64,000 nt of DNA from an uncultured Paracoccaceae bacterium (GCA_943787785.1 CALSNT010000011.1:62001-126000); one strand, 5' to 3'; positions 1 through 9,753 are shown, counted from the stretch's first letter. Numbers and translations: made by a program. The notes: a model not told the origin generated them from the sequence alone.

Positions 1-198
1 TTTCTGACTTCGATCGCCAGTCAGATCGGAGACATTGCAGAAAGCGTGGTAAAGCGGAGAATGGGCGTCAAGGACAGCTCCAACTTGTTGCCGGGGCACG
101 GTGGCGTTTTTGATCGATTTGATGGCGTTCTAGGCGCGTCGGTCTTTGTCGTCACTGCCGAGGCAGTTTCGGATTTTATGCCGCTGATGGTTCGGTAA
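1..198 (+). CDS. cdsA: Phosphatidate cytidylyltransferase CdsA, C-terminal part (cut by window edge)
   Basis: The open frame enters from the left edge and stops at TAA 196-198. Its last 65 residues carry the CdsA family signature: [13 protein letters not shown], then [12 protein letters not shown] and DRFDG. CdsA makes CDP-diacylglycerol from CTP and phosphatidate at the inner membrane, the branch point of phospholipid synthesis. It is followed 12 bp later by dxr and rseP, a common cdsA-dxr-rseP-bamA order in Proteobacteria. The N-terminal membrane segments lie outside the window. Confidence 0.93.
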   Translation, partial: FLTSIASQIGDIAESVVKRRMGVKDSSNLLPGHGGVFDRFDGVLGASVFVVTAEAVSDFMPLMVR

Positions 199-210
199 GG
201 CTGCAAGACG

Positions 211-1380
211 ATGCGACGCATTTCGGTTTTTGGAGCGACTGGCTCGGTCGGGGCCAGCACATTGGACCTGATCCGCAGGGATCGCGATGCCTACCATATC
301 GTGGCGCTGACCGGTGGACGCAACGTCGACGCGCTGGCGAAACTGGCGCGTGAGTTCATGCCCGAAATCGCGGTTGTCGCCGACGCTGATCTACAGGACG
401 ACTTGTCAACTGCATTGGACGGATGCGGCGTTGAGGCCGCCAGTGGACGCTCGGCGATTGTCGAGGCCGCGACGCGGCCGATCGACTGGGTCATGTCTGC
501 AATCGTTGGTGCGGCAGGGCTGGAACCGGGCCTGCGTGCCCTTGAGCAGGGTGCAACTCTGGCTTTGGCCAACAAGGAAACACTGGTCGCCGCGGGCCCG
601 CTGGTTATGGCCACGGCGCGCGACAACGGGGCCACGATCCTGCCGGTCGATAGCGAACATTCCGCCGTGTTTCAGGCCCTGCGCGGCGAAGATCCCGCCT
701 CGGTCGAGCGGGTCATCATTACCGCTTCGGGTGGCGCATTCCGCGACTGGCCGGCTGAGAAGTTGGCCAATGCCACCGTCGCGGATGCCTCAAAACATCC
801 GAATTGGGAGATGGGCCAGCGGATTACGATCGACAGCGCGTCTATGTTCAACAAGGCGCTCGAGGTGATCGAGACCCGCGAATTCTTCGGCATTGATCCA
901 GGCCGGATCGAGGTGCTGGTTCATCCTGAGTCCCTTGTTCATGCGCTGGTTGGCTTTTCCGACGGCGCGCTGATGGCCCACGTTGGCCCACCCGACATGC
1001 GTCACGCCATCGGCCATGCGCTTCACTGGCCGGATCGGCGTGCCCTTCCGGTCGAGCGACTGGACCTGGCCGCAATTGGCTCGCTGAGCTTTCGGGCAGC
1101 GGACGAAGCGCGATGGCCAGCTTTGCGTCTTGCGCGCGAAGTTATGGCGGCCGGGGGCGGGGCAGGCGCGATCTTTAATGCGGCCAAAGAACAGGCGCTG
1201 GATGGCTTCATCGCAGGCCGGATCGGGTTTGCTGATATGGCCACTGTGGTCGAGACCGCTCTCGAAAATTTGCACTCGATTTCGGACACAGCGTCACCGC
1301 TTGGCCTTGAGGCCGTCATGGTGTTAGACCAACGTGCCCGACAAGAGGCGCAACGCGTCATGGACGCATTTGAGCAGTAA
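211..1380 (+). CDS. dxr: 1-deoxy-D-xylulose 5-phosphate reductoisomerase
   Basis: The 389-residue protein has normal family length. The N-terminal NADPH-binding loop GATGSVG is at residues 8-14, LANKETLV at about 119-126, and the metal-binding PVDSEHSA at 145-152 (D147, E149). The enzyme converts DXP to 2-C-methyl-D-erythritol 4-phosphate, the first committed step of the MEP isoprenoid pathway in the cytosol. It sits between cdsA and rseP with short gaps, so the genes are probably co-transcribed. The ATG at 211 has an AAGG-type ribosome site about 11 bases upstream. Confidence 0.97.
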   Translation: MRRISVFGATGSVGASTLDLIRRDRDAYHIVALTGGRNVDALAKLAREFMPEIAVVADADLQDDLSTALDGCGVEAASGRSAIVEAATRPIDWVMSAIVGAAGLEPGLRALEQGATLALANKETLVAAGPLVMATARDNGATILPVDSEHSAVFQALRGEDPASVERVIITASGGAFRDWPAEKLANATVADASKHPNWEMGQRITIDSASMFNKALEVIETREFFGIDPGRIEVLVHPESLVHALVGFSDGALMAHVGPPDMRHAIGHALHWPDRRALPVERLDLAAIGSLSFRAADEARWPALRLAREVMAAGGGAGAIFNAAKEQALDGFIAGRIGFADMATVVETALENLHSISDTASPLGLEAVMVLDQRARQEAQRVMDAFEQ

Positions 1381-1390
1381 GAGGTTTTGG

Positions 1391-2728
1391 GTGGATATTG
1401 TAGGACTGATCCCGTCATTCGGTGGCGTAATCTGGACGCTTGGAGCGTTCATACTGGCGCTTTTGATCATCGTCGCGGTGCATGAATACGGCCACTATAT
1501 TGTTGGCCGTTGGACTGGCATTCACGCCGAGGTTTTCAGCCTGGGGTTCGGCCCGGTACTTTGGTCGGGTTTCGACAAACGCGGCACACGCTGGCAGATC
1601 GCGGCACTTCCATTGGGCGGCTACGTGCGGTTCATGGGTGACGCGGACGCGGCTTCTGGCAAGGATGGCGATGCAATCGAAGCGATGAGTGCGCGCGACA
1701 GGCGCGCCACGATGCATGGCGCTCCGCTTTGGGCGCGCGCCTTGACCGTTGCAGCCGGTCCCGCGTTCAATTTTGCCCTGTCGATCATCGTTTTCGCCGC
1801 TATCCTGTTGTTTCGCGGCACGGCTTCGGAGCCGCTGACCATCGCCGAAGTCTTACCGCTTCCCGGACCTGCGCAAGAGCTGCGCGCCGGCGACGAGATA
1901 CTGGCCATCGAAGGCACGCCAACCCCTGCGTTCGAGGAGTTTGACGCCTTCGTCGCCGGTCTGCCCCGCGTTGAAGCGCTGAGCTATACCGTATTGCGAG
2001 ATGGCGCAGAGCAGGTGGTACGCGCACCGTTCCCCTATCCGCCACTGGTTGCCGGGCTGACACCGGACTCGGCAGCTATGGATGCCGGCATGCAAGTTGG
2101 CGACGTGATTGTGGCGATTGACGGCGAACCCGTCGTCGCATTTGAAGACTTGCGCGAAAAGGTCGGTGCATCGGATGGAAAACCACTGCTTCTGGACGTC
2201 TGGAGCGATGGTAATGTGCGACAGGTCACATTGGTGCCGCGCAGTGTCGATTTGCCAGCCGACGACGGCGGCTTCGAGACACGTTGGCTGATCGGGATTT
2301 CCGGCGGGCTGATGTTTGAGCCTGCAACCGAACGTCCTGGGGTGTTCGAGGCAGTCGGTTATGGCGCGGAACGCACTGTATTTGTTGTAAAATCGTCGAT
2401 TTCCGGGCTCTACCACATGATCGCCGGACAGATATCGTCCTGCAATCTGAGAGGTCCGATCGGGATTGCGCAAACCTCGGGCGCGGCGGCCAGTCAGGGC
2501 TGGACCAGTTTCATCTGGTTCATTGCAGTTCTGTCAACGGCTGTGGGCCTGCTGAACCTGTTCCCAATCCCAGTCCTCGATGGTGGTCATCTGGTGTTTC
2601 ACGCCTTTGAAGCGGTCATCGGCCGCCCGCCTTCGGACCGAGCGTTGCGGATACTGATGGCCATTGGGCTCGCGGCGATATTGGGGTTGATGGTGTTCGC
2701 TCTGAGCAACGATTTGTTCTGCCCCTAA
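1391..2728 (+). CDS. rseP: Site-2 zinc metalloprotease RseP
   Basis: An intramembrane protease of about 445 residues. The zinc motif HEYGH is at residues 31-35 inside the first membrane segment, followed by a periplasmic PDZ region, and the C-terminal LDGGH motif is at about 396-400, the third zinc ligand of the S2P family. It cleaves anti-sigma factors in the inner membrane, classically RseA-type proteins. A longer open frame begins at 1334 inside dxr, but GTG 1391 follows an AAGAGG ribosome site 10 bp after the dxr stop and starts with a typical RseP N-terminus, so I chose it. Confidence 0.93.
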   Translation: MDIVGLIPSFGGVIWTLGAFILALLIIVAVHEYGHYIVGRWTGIHAEVFSLGFGPVLWSGFDKRGTRWQIAALPLGGYVRFMGDADAASGKDGDAIEAMSARDRRATMHGAPLWARALTVAAGPAFNFALSIIVFAAILLFRGTASEPLTIAEVLPLPGPAQELRAGDEILAIEGTPTPAFEEFDAFVAGLPRVEALSYTVLRDGAEQVVRAPFPYPPLVAGLTPDSAAMDAGMQVGDVIVAIDGEPVVAFEDLREKVGASDGKPLLLDVWSDGNVRQVTLVPRSVDLPADDGGFETRWLIGISGGLMFEPATERPGVFEAVGYGAERTVFVVKSSISGLYHMIAGQISSCNLRGPIGIAQTSGAAASQGWTSFIWFIAVLSTAVGLLNLFPIPVLDGGHLVFHAFEAVIGRPPSDRALRILMAIGLAAILGLMVFALSNDLFCP

Positions 2729-2822
2729 TATGTTGTGAAGTGTGCACCTTAGCGGTTTTGCACGACTTTAAGTTTGCCTTGCAGTCATTGACTGCGCGTG
2801 CGCTTCGAAAAGATGTCCATCT

Positions 2823-2837
2823 TTAACCGCCCATTAA
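2823..2837. promoter_or_regulatory. CtrA-type box, TTAA-N7-TTAA
   Basis: An exact match to the CtrA full-site consensus TTAA-N7-TTAA, with spacer CCGCCCA, in the rseP-bamA gap 103 bp before the small membrane gene at 2940. The same spacer core, CGCCCATTAA, recurs in the box upstream of cckA. CtrA is encoded in this window. Binding is inferred. Confidence 0.5.
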
Positions 2838-2939
2838 GTCCGACTCCGCGATGCTGCCAGCATCTCGACGCAATCGCGCCTTATTTGAGGGATATCGCTA
2901 GCTTTGGAAACGAACGAGACTTCGGAGGCACGGCCCATC

Positions 2940-3065
2940 ATGCAACAGATCAAGTACGGATATCGCGGCATCTCGCTGCTGGTTGGACTGAACGCCGATC
3001 GCCTGATTTTTCTTTCCGCCATCGCGGCTGCGCTGATGGCCGGGGCATTCCTGGGATCGCTCTGA
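2940..3065 (+). CDS. Small single-span membrane protein, 41 residues
   Basis: A short frame inside the 505-bp gap between rseP and bamA. It has a GGAGG ribosome site about 12 bases before the ATG, a basic-aromatic N-terminus (MQQIKYGYRGISLL), and one hydrophobic helix rich in Ala, Leu and Ile ending in AGAFLGSL. I think similar 40-residue proteins occur in other Rhodobacteraceae, but this is memory and was not checked. A CtrA-type box lies 103 bp upstream and a terminator-like hairpin follows, so it looks like an independent short transcript. Function unknown. Confidence 0.6.
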   Translation: MQQIKYGYRGISLLVGLNADRLIFLSAIAAALMAGAFLGSL

Positions 3066-3123
3066 TATCCTTATGAATTGCAGCGGATTTCCGCCACCAA
3101 CCTACCCCTTGACGACACCAATG

Positions 3124-3165
3124 CAACACCCTCTTCGGAACCGCCGAAAAGGGTGTTGTCGCTTT
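3124..3165 (+). terminator. Hairpin terminator after the small membrane gene
   Basis: CAACACCCT (3124-3132) pairs with AGGGTGTTG (3150-3158), with an inner TTCGG/CCGAA stem, followed by a short T run (CGCTTTT). It lies between the 41-residue gene and bamA and would separate the two transcripts. Confidence 0.6.
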
Positions 3166-3193
3166 TGACAGACGGGGTCATTCGGGCTAGTCA
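3165..3193 (+). promoter_or_regulatory. Putative bamA promoter
   Basis: TTGACA (3165-3170), 17 bp, then TAGTCA (3188-3193), 40 bp before the bamA start. It follows directly after the hairpin at 3124-3158, which supports a fresh transcription start for bamA and the lipid A genes. Called by eye from consensus. Confidence 0.4.
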
Positions 3194-3233
3194 CAAGGGA
3201 AGTATTTTCGGACGTGAAGACGGATAGGGGCGA

Positions 3234-5606
3234 ATGAAACAAGACCTTGTGAGCAGTGCACAGCGCAAAGCAGGCGCTCTGATCCTCGTAACTCGACTGA
3301 TGATAGCGGCGCTTGTTGCTGCCCCTGTCATCGGAATAGGCCTTGTTTCCAAGGCCGAAGCGCAATCGTACCGTTTTGCCACGATCACCATCGAAGGCAA
3401 TCAGCGGATCGAGGACGGCACGATCCTCAGCTATGCCAAGCTGCCAAGGAATCAGTCGATCAGCGCAGGTGCTCTGAACGCCGCATATCAGCGTGTGAAT
3501 AACTCCGGCCTGTTCGAAACCGTGGAATTTGCTCCCGGCGGCGGACGCCTGGTGATCCGCGTGCAGGAATGGCCAACGGTCAACCGGGTAAATATCGAGG
3601 GCAACAAGAAGCTGAAGGATGACTTCCTTCTGGGTCTGTTGCGCACCCAGCCGCGCCGGGTTTATTCGCCGACGACCGCCGAACAGGACGCGGCACGCTT
3701 GACCGAGGCCTATCAGAACAATGGCCGGCTTGCTGTCGTCATCACTCCGCAGATCATCCGCCGCTCGAACAATCGGGTCGATGTGGTGTATTCGGTACAG
3801 GAAGGCCAGATTGTCGAGAATGAGCGGGTCTCGTTCGTTGGAAACAGGCAATACTCGGATCGCCGTCTGCGCAGTGTGGTTGACACTAAGCAGGCTGGCC
3901 TTATCCGCCGGATCATCAAACGAGATACCTTTATTTCCGAGCGGATCGCGTTCGACAAAAGCCTGCTGCGAGATTTCTATCTGGCGCGCGGCTACGTCGA
4001 CTTCGTGACGCTGGACGTTACGAGTGAACTGGCGCGTGACCGTTCTGGAACCGTCATTACATTCAGGGTGCGCGAAGGTCAGCAGTTCCGCTTCGGTGAA
4101 ACAACGGCCGTGTCGGAAATTCCGGGCCTTAACGCGAATGAGTTCCTTGGGGAATCGCGTGTCAAAAAGGGACGTGTCTATACGCCGACGGCTGTCGCCG
4201 TCTCAGTCGAAAAGATGGAACGTCTTGCTCTGCGAAAGGGCCTTCGGTTCGTTCAGATCGAACCTGTGATTATCCGCGATGATCGCAATCTCGTCCTGAA
4301 CATCGAATACCGGATCACCCGTGGTGAGCGAATTTTTGTTGAGCGGATTGACATCGAAGGGAACCAGACGACTTTGGACCGTGTCATCCGGCGCGAATTC
4401 CACACCGTTGAAGGCGACCCATTCAATCCTCGCGAGATTCGCGAATCTGCAAGTCGCATTCGGGCTCTGAACTTTTTCTCGGTTGCCGAGGTGAATTCGC
4501 GCGAAGGCTCCACGTCCGAGCAGGTGATTATTGATGTAGATGTTGAGGAAGCCCCGACAGGCTCTCTTTCTCTCGGCGCGTCTTATAGTGCCGACCAGGG
4601 TGCTGCATTGGCGATCGGTTTTTCAGAGCGAAACTTCCTTGGTCGCGGTCAATTGCTGTCTTTTGACCTGCAAACCGGAACCGACAACAAGAAGCTGGAT
4701 TTCAAGTTTGCTGAACCTTACTTCATGGGCAGGGACCTGCGCTTTGGCCTCGACGCTTACTATCGGTCAACGGACAACGACAATGCGTCGTTCGACACCG
4801 AGTCGATCGGGTTCTCTCCAAGCATATCGTTCCCTGTTTCGGACAATGGGCGTTTGGCGCTGCGCTACGAAATCAGCCAGCTCGAACTGTCTGATGTTGA
4901 TCCGAAGATGTCATCTATGATCCTGCAGGGCGAGGCCGGCAAAGAGATTACCAGCGCGCTCGGCTATACTTATAGCTGGGATACCCGCCGCACCGGCATT
5001 GATCCGAATACGGGCTATCTGCTGCGCTTTAGTCAGGACTTTGCCGGTCTTGGCGGTGATGCGAACTACGTCAAGACGACTGCACTGGCGAAGGCCCAGA
5101 CTCGGGTCTGGAACGAAGAGATCACGGTCAGCGCGACAGTCGAAGCCGGGGCGATCATGGGGTACAGTGGGTACGAAACCCGTATCACCGACCGGTTCCG
5201 GATGGGCAGCAGCGTCATGCGCGGATTTGAAGCGAATGGCATTGGCCCGCGTGATCTTGACGCGCCGAATATGGATGCGTTGGGCGGGAACTACTTCGCT
5301 GTCGCGCGGTTCGAGGCCGAATTCCCGATTGGTGTGCCGGAAGAATATGGCATCACCGGTGGATTGTTCGCCGACGTGGGAACGATTTGGTCCCTGGACG
5401 ACACAGCTGGTGATATTGATGGCACCGGTGGAGACGGTGCGGGCGGCCCGGTCGACGACGACGCCAACCTGCGCGCGACCGTGGGTGTAGCGCTGCACTG
5501 GAAAACGCCGATCGGTCCGCTTCGCTTCAACTTCACCAAGGCAGTCGTCAAGGAAGACTACGACGTCGAGCGTGACTTTGACCTGACGATTTCGACCCAA
5601 TTCTGA
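3234..5606 (+). CDS. bamA: Outer membrane protein assembly factor BamA
   Basis: A 790-residue Omp85 protein. A signal peptide ends at about residue 43 (SKAEA before Q), then five POTRA domains with recurring patterns such as ITIEGN, VNIEGNKKL and IDIEGNQTT, then a C-terminal 16-strand barrel region with the MGSSVMRGF motif in place of the family VRGF and a final aromatic, STQF. BamA folds and inserts barrel proteins in the outer membrane. It heads the set bamA-skp-fabZ-lpxA-lpxI-lpxB. It would also serve the autotransporter and the barrel protein of the accessory region. Confidence 0.97.
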   Translation: MKQDLVSSAQRKAGALILVTRLMIAALVAAPVIGIGLVSKAEAQSYRFATITIEGNQRIEDGTILSYAKLPRNQSISAGALNAAYQRVNNSGLFETVEFAPGGGRLVIRVQEWPTVNRVNIEGNKKLKDDFLLGLLRTQPRRVYSPTTAEQDAARLTEAYQNNGRLAVVITPQIIRRSNNRVDVVYSVQEGQIVENERVSFVGNRQYSDRRLRSVVDTKQAGLIRRIIKRDTFISERIAFDKSLLRDFYLARGYVDFVTLDVTSELARDRSGTVITFRVREGQQFRFGETTAVSEIPGLNANEFLGESRVKKGRVYTPTAVAVSVEKMERLALRKGLRFVQIEPVIIRDDRNLVLNIEYRITRGERIFVERIDIEGNQTTLDRVIRREFHTVEGDPFNPREIRESASRIRALNFFSVAEVNSREGSTSEQVIIDVDVEEAPTGSLSLGASYSADQGAALAIGFSERNFLGRGQLLSFDLQTGTDNKKLDFKFAEPYFMGRDLRFGLDAYYRSTDNDNASFDTESIGFSPSISFPVSDNGRLALRYEISQLELSDVDPKMSSMILQGEAGKEITSALGYTYSWDTRRTGIDPNTGYLLRFSQDFAGLGGDANYVKTTALAKAQTRVWNEEITVSATVEAGAIMGYSGYETRITDRFRMGSSVMRGFEANGIGPRDLDAPNMDALGGNYFAVARFEAEFPIGVPEEYGITGGLFADVGTIWSLDDTAGDIDGTGGDGAGGPVDDDANLRATVGVALHWKTPIGPLRFNFTKAVVKEDYDVERDFDLTISTQF

Positions 5607-5616
5607 GGTTTGCGCG

Positions 5617-6330
5617 GTGATGCGCGCGATTCTTACGGTGACCATCGCCCTAGTACTACTTGCGCCCGCGGCTTTACCGGCCCGGGCGCAAACCATTTCA
5701 GCACCGATTGTAACAGTGGACCAGGATCGCCTGTTCTCTGAGTCACGGTTCGGTCAACGGGTTCAGCGTGATCATGAGGCGCGGGTTCAAGCGCTCAGCC
5801 AGGAGAACCGACAAATCGAAGCAGCGCTGATCGAAGAAGAGCGTTCGCTGACAGACCAGCGGGTTAAATTGCCTGCTGAAGAGTTTCGCTCACTCGCTGA
5901 TGCGTTTGACGACAAGGTTCAGCGTATTCGAGCCGAGCAGGACGCCAAGGCAAATGCTTTGGGACAGCTGTTGGACAAAGACCGGCAGGCATTTCTAAGC
6001 TTAACCGGGCCATTGCTTCGTACGCTGGTGATTGAGCGCGGTGCGGTGGCATTGCTGGATCGACGCGTCGTCATTCTGGCAGCCGACAGCATTGACATCA
6101 CAGGCGCCGCTATTGCCCGGATCGACAGTAGGATTGGCGACGGGACGTCCGGCGAGTCCGCGCTGCCAACAGACGGCCCCAGCGATGGTTCAGAAACCCA
6201 GCCCGCCCCGAGGCCGCAGCTTGACGACATCAATGCGCCAACGGAAGAGCCCCTTTCGCCCTCGACTTCTATTGAACTGGACTCGGCGACGGATTCCGAA
6301 AAACCACCGACACCTCAGCCGACCGAGTAA
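5617..6330 (+). CDS. OmpH/Skp-family periplasmic chaperone
   Basis: A 237-residue protein with a cleavable signal (ALPARA before Q), a long charged helical region rich in Glu, Arg and Gln typical of the Skp tentacles, and an unusually long Pro/Ser/Thr-rich tail that looks disordered. Skp proteins hold unfolded outer-membrane proteins for BamA, and the gene follows bamA by 10 bp. GTG 5617 and ATG 5620 are adjacent possible starts; either gives the same protein less one residue. E. coli has lpxD between skp and fabZ; it is absent here. Confidence 0.88.
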   Translation: MMRAILTVTIALVLLAPAALPARAQTISAPIVTVDQDRLFSESRFGQRVQRDHEARVQALSQENRQIEAALIEEERSLTDQRVKLPAEEFRSLADAFDDKVQRIRAEQDAKANALGQLLDKDRQAFLSLTGPLLRTLVIERGAVALLDRRVVILAADSIDITGAAIARIDSRIGDGTSGESALPTDGPSDGSETQPAPRPQLDDINAPTEEPLSPSTSIELDSATDSEKPPTPQPTE

Positions 6331-6494
6331 CCGAGGTATTGCGGTCTGTTACGCCTCAGCGCGTGCCAGCTTGTCGCCCCAACGAGCAGTTGTTACAGCG
6401 GTCAGGGCAGGACGCGCGAACCAGACCAGCCAAACGATGCAATGCCGGGCGGGAGAGCGCCGCCTCGCCGACGCAAGAACCAAGGAGCCGACCC

Positions 6495-6959
6495 ATGTCC
6501 GACCCCGCCGCGCCCCAAAGCGCTGACATCCAGATGATCCAGCGGATTATCCCGCATCGCTATCCGTTCCTGCTGATCGACCGGGTGGTGGATATCGTCG
6601 GCACCGAAAGCGCGACCGGCATCAAGAACGTCACTTATAACGAACCGCATTTTCAGGGCCATTTCCCGGGCACTCCGATCATGCCTGGCGTCACGATCAT
6701 CGAAGCAATGGCCCAGACCGCTGCCGTTATGGTCGGCGTGACCGAGCAGTTGCAGGACACCAACATGCTGATCTATTTCATGGCCATCAATAGCTGCAAA
6801 TTCCGCCGCAAGGTCGTACCGGGCGATCAGCTGAGACTCCACATCAAGACCCTGCGCGGCGGAGGCAAGATCTGGAAGATCGAAGGCCGCGGCGAGGTAG
6901 ACGGCGAGTTGGCCGCACAGGCCGAATTCATGGCGATGATGGACCTGCCGAAGAAATGA
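6495..6959 (+). CDS. fabZ: 3-hydroxyacyl-[acyl-carrier-protein] dehydratase FabZ
   Basis: From ATG 6495, which has an AAGGAG site just upstream, the protein is 154 residues, the normal FabZ length. It has [16 protein letters not shown] near the N-terminus, the catalytic His in GHFPG (H56) and the catalytic Glu about 14 residues later (E70). It dehydrates 3-hydroxyacyl-ACP in fatty acid synthesis. The frame is open upstream to 6339, but that extension has no family features. Its end overlaps the lpxA start by 4 bp (ATGA), so translation is probably coupled. Confidence 0.96.
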   Translation: MSDPAAPQSADIQMIQRIIPHRYPFLLIDRVVDIVGTESATGIKNVTYNEPHFQGHFPGTPIMPGVTIIEAMAQTAAVMVGVTEQLQDTNMLIYFMAINSCKFRRKVVPGDQLRLHIKTLRGGGKIWKIEGRGEVDGELAAQAEFMAMMDLPKK

Positions 6960-7744
6960 GCGAGACCAACATTCATTCCGCGGCAATCGTCGAGGCGGGC
7001 GCAGAACTGGGCACCGGAGTGACCGTCGGGCCCTTTGCCGTGATCGGTCCGAAGGTGCGCCTTGGCGACGGCGTGACGGTGAAAAGCCATGCAGTCATCA
7101 CTGGCGTGACCGAGATCGGTGCAGACAGCGTGATCTTTCCTTTCGCCTCGGTCGGAGAGGTGCCGCAGGACAAGAAATTTGGCGGTGAAGAAACCCGATT
7201 GGTCATCGGCGCCCGCAACCGCATCCGAGAGGGCGTGACGCTGAACACCGGCACCGCGGGCGGAGGTGGTGTGACGCGCATCGGTGATGACGGGTTGTTC
7301 ATGGCGGGGGCGCATGTCGCCCATGACTGTCAGGTCGGCGACCGGGTCATTCTGGTCAACAACGCCGGGCTTGCCGGGCATTGCGTGGCTGAGGACGACG
7401 TGATCGTCGGGGCCTATTCGGCGACGCACCAATTCGTGCGTCTTGGCCGGGGTGCGATCATCGGGGCGGTGACGTTCGTGACACGTGACGTGATCCCTTA
7501 TGGATTGGTGCAGGGGCCGCGTGGCGAACTCGACGGCCTTAATCTGGTCGGGCTGAAGCGCCGCGGTGTGTCGCGAGATGACATCACAGCCCTGCGCGCC
7601 GCCTATCAGGCGCTGGCGCAGGGCGAGGGCGCCTTTCAGGACCGTGCCCGCCGTTTGGGTGAGGAAACGGCCAGCGACTATGTCCGCACGATCACCGATT
7701 TTGTTTGCGGGGACAGCGATCGCTCGTTCCTGACACCGGGCTAG
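6956..7744 (+). CDS. lpxA: UDP-N-acetylglucosamine O-acyltransferase LpxA
   Basis: A 262-residue left-handed beta-helix protein with hexapeptide repeats over the first 190 residues. The catalytic His lies in the [11 protein letters not shown] segment (H123). The usual C-terminal helical domain follows. LpxA adds a 3-hydroxyacyl chain from ACP to UDP-GlcNAc, the first step of lipid A synthesis. It overlaps fabZ by 4 bp, and both enzymes draw on 3-hydroxyacyl-ACP. Confidence 0.96.
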   Translation: MSETNIHSAAIVEAGAELGTGVTVGPFAVIGPKVRLGDGVTVKSHAVITGVTEIGADSVIFPFASVGEVPQDKKFGGEETRLVIGARNRIREGVTLNTGTAGGGGVTRIGDDGLFMAGAHVAHDCQVGDRVILVNNAGLAGHCVAEDDVIVGAYSATHQFVRLGRGAIIGAVTFVTRDVIPYGLVQGPRGELDGLNLVGLKRRGVSRDDITALRAAYQALAQGEGAFQDRARRLGEETASDYVRTITDFVCGDSDRSFLTPG

Positions 7745-7749
7745 CGACG

Positions 7750-8556
7750 ATGCTGGCGCTGGTCGCAGGGCAGGGGCGGTTACCGGCGCTGGTGTATGAG
7801 CGACTGTGCGCGACAAGTGAAGCGCCACTGGTGGCCGAGCTTGAGGGCTTCAAAGCCGGAACGCCAGTCTCGGCGGACGTGACCTTCCGGCTTGAAACCC
7901 TCGGTAGTTTCTTCGCGGATTTGAAAGCGCGCGGAGTGTCCCGCGTGGCTTTCGCGGGCCGGGTGCGTCGCCCGTTGCTGGACGAAGGTTTGGTCGACAA
8001 GGCAACAAAGCCAATGTTCGAACGTTTGGCTTCTGCCCTGCGAGATGGCGATGACGGGGCGTTACGGGTGATCCTCGACCTGTTTTCGGATGCCGGATTT
8101 CAACTGATGACGGTGCCGGAACTGGCTCCGGAATTATTGCCAGCACCGGGGTCGGCAACACGGGCCACCCCGGCACGGTGTGACGAGCAAGAGGCGCAGC
8201 GCGGGATGGCAGTGATTGCTGCGATGGGCGCTGCCGACGTCGGGCAGGCCTGCGTTATCTCGCGAGGCGTTGTGCTGGCGGTTGAGATCGCCGCGGGAAC
8301 CGACTGGATGCTGGACACCCTGCGCAATCGACCCGCCGATCTGCCCGAGGGTGGAGTGCTGGTGAAGGCCCTGAAACCGGGTCAGGATCGGCGCGCCGAT
8401 TTGCCCACGATCGGCCCCGGCACGATCCGCGCCGCCGCTGCCGCCGGACTGCGCGGCGTGGTGGTCGAAGCGGGCGGTGTGCTGGTGATTGATGAGGCCG
8501 AAGCCGTGGCCGAGGCTGACCGGCTGGGCCTATTCCTCTGGATCCGAAGCCCGTGA
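7750..8556 (+). CDS. lpxI: UDP-2,3-diacylglucosamine pyrophosphatase LpxI
   Basis: From ATG 7750 the protein starts MLALVAGQGRLP, the standard N-terminus of the LpxI (DUF1009) family, and runs 268 residues with the C-terminal TIGPGTI and AGGVLVID segments. LpxI replaces LpxH in alphaproteobacteria and releases UMP from UDP-2,3-diacylglucosamine to give lipid X. The frame is open 45 bp further upstream inside lpxA, but that extension does not resemble the family. It ends overlapping lpxB by 4 bp. Confidence 0.92.
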   Translation: MLALVAGQGRLPALVYERLCATSEAPLVAELEGFKAGTPVSADVTFRLETLGSFFADLKARGVSRVAFAGRVRRPLLDEGLVDKATKPMFERLASALRDGDDGALRVILDLFSDAGFQLMTVPELAPELLPAPGSATRATPARCDEQEAQRGMAVIAAMGAADVGQACVISRGVVLAVEIAAGTDWMLDTLRNRPADLPEGGVLVKALKPGQDRRADLPTIGPGTIRAAAAAGLRGVVVEAGGVLVIDEAEAVAEADRLGLFLWIRSP

Positions 8557-9710
8557 GCCTGCGTGTCTTCGTCATCGCCGGAGAGCCTTCGGGAGATCGC
8601 CTCGGCGGGGCATTGATGGCGGGCTTGAGATCGCTGACGGATGTTGAGTTTGACGGGGTCGGCGGGGCGGCGATGCAAGCAGAAGGCCTCGTCAGCCGGT
8701 TTGATATGAAAGAACTCAGCGTCATGGGGCTGGTCGAGGTGCTGCCGAAGTACCGCCACCTGATGCGCCGGGTCGATCAGATGTCGCAAGCTGTGATCGC
8801 GGCAAAACCGGATGTGCTGATCACCATCGACAGCCCGGATTTCTGCCTGCGGGTTGCCAAACGGGTGAAGGCGGCCAGCAATGTGCGCGTCGTGCACTAC
8901 GTTGCGCCCTCGGTTTGGGCATGGCGGCCGAAGCGGGCCGAGAAGATGGTCGGCGTCGTCGACCAGGTCCTCTGCCTGCTGCCGTTCGAACCGTCGTTGA
9001 TGGAATCCCACGGCATCCGCGCCGATTTTGTGGGCCACCCTGTGGTTTCCGAGCCGCAAGCCAGCGCGGCGGATGTTGCTGCGTTTCGGGACCGCTACCG
9101 GATTGGCGGCGCGCCACTGGTGCTCGCCCTGCCGGGCTCGCGTGCCGCAGAGGTGTCGCGGCTGTCTGACGTCTTCGGCGCAGCGCTGGTAGATGTCGTG
9201 CGTGCAGCACCCGCGACCCGCGTCGTTGTCGCAGCTGCCGCCCCGGTGGCCGACGCCGTCCTGGCGGCAACGGCGCATTGGCCGGGTGATCCGGTCGTGC
9301 TGGATCCGCGTGGGATGGATTTGCGGGATGCGCTTGCCACAAAGCGGGCTGCGTTCGCTGCAGCCGATGTCGCCCTGGCAGCGTCAGGGACTGTGTCGCT
9401 GGAACTGGCGGCAGCGGGGACCCCGATGGTTATCGCCTACGACATGAACTGGATCACCCGCGCGATCATGAAACGCAGACTGCTGATTGATACGGTCACA
9501 CTGGTCAATCTGGTGAGTGAAACGCGAACAGTATCGGAATTCCTCGGCAAAGACTGCCAGCCGGGGCCGATTGCCGATGCGCTGCGTGCCTTAATGGACA
9601 ACCGGACGGGGCAGGCGGCAGCATTGGATGTGACGATGGACCGTCTCGGTCGCGGTGGCGAAGCGCCCGGGTTGCGGGCTGCGCGGGCTGTATTTAACGC
9701 TTTGGCTTAA
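8553..9710 (+). CDS. lpxB: Lipid-A-disaccharide synthase LpxB
   Basis: A 385-residue family-19 glycosyltransferase. Recognisable parts are AGEPSGDRLGG near the N-terminus, the conserved KPDVLITIDSPDF and YVAPSVWAWRPKR segments, LPGSRAAEV, and ASGTVSLELA. It joins UDP-diacylglucosamine and lipid X into the lipid A disaccharide at the inner membrane. It is the last gene of the envelope cluster and faces a minus-strand acetyltransferase gene. Confidence 0.96.
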   Translation: MSLRVFVIAGEPSGDRLGGALMAGLRSLTDVEFDGVGGAAMQAEGLVSRFDMKELSVMGLVEVLPKYRHLMRRVDQMSQAVIAAKPDVLITIDSPDFCLRVAKRVKAASNVRVVHYVAPSVWAWRPKRAEKMVGVVDQVLCLLPFEPSLMESHGIRADFVGHPVVSEPQASAADVAAFRDRYRIGGAPLVLALPGSRAAEVSRLSDVFGAALVDVVRAAPATRVVVAAAAPVADAVLAATAHWPGDPVVLDPRGMDLRDALATKRAAFAAADVALAASGTVSLELAAAGTPMVIAYDMNWITRAIMKRRLLIDTVTLVNLVSETRTVSEFLGKDCQPGPIADALRALMDNRTGQAAALDVTMDRLGRGGEAPGLRAARAVFNALA

Positions 9711-9753
9711 GCTGCTGAAGCAACGGAAGAATGCCACCGGTTGCGCTGCGGTG

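Noticed and set aside
2798-3076. A 92-codon frame in the rseP-bamA gap
   Set aside because: It covers the better-supported 41-residue gene in another phase and has no ribosome site or family pattern.
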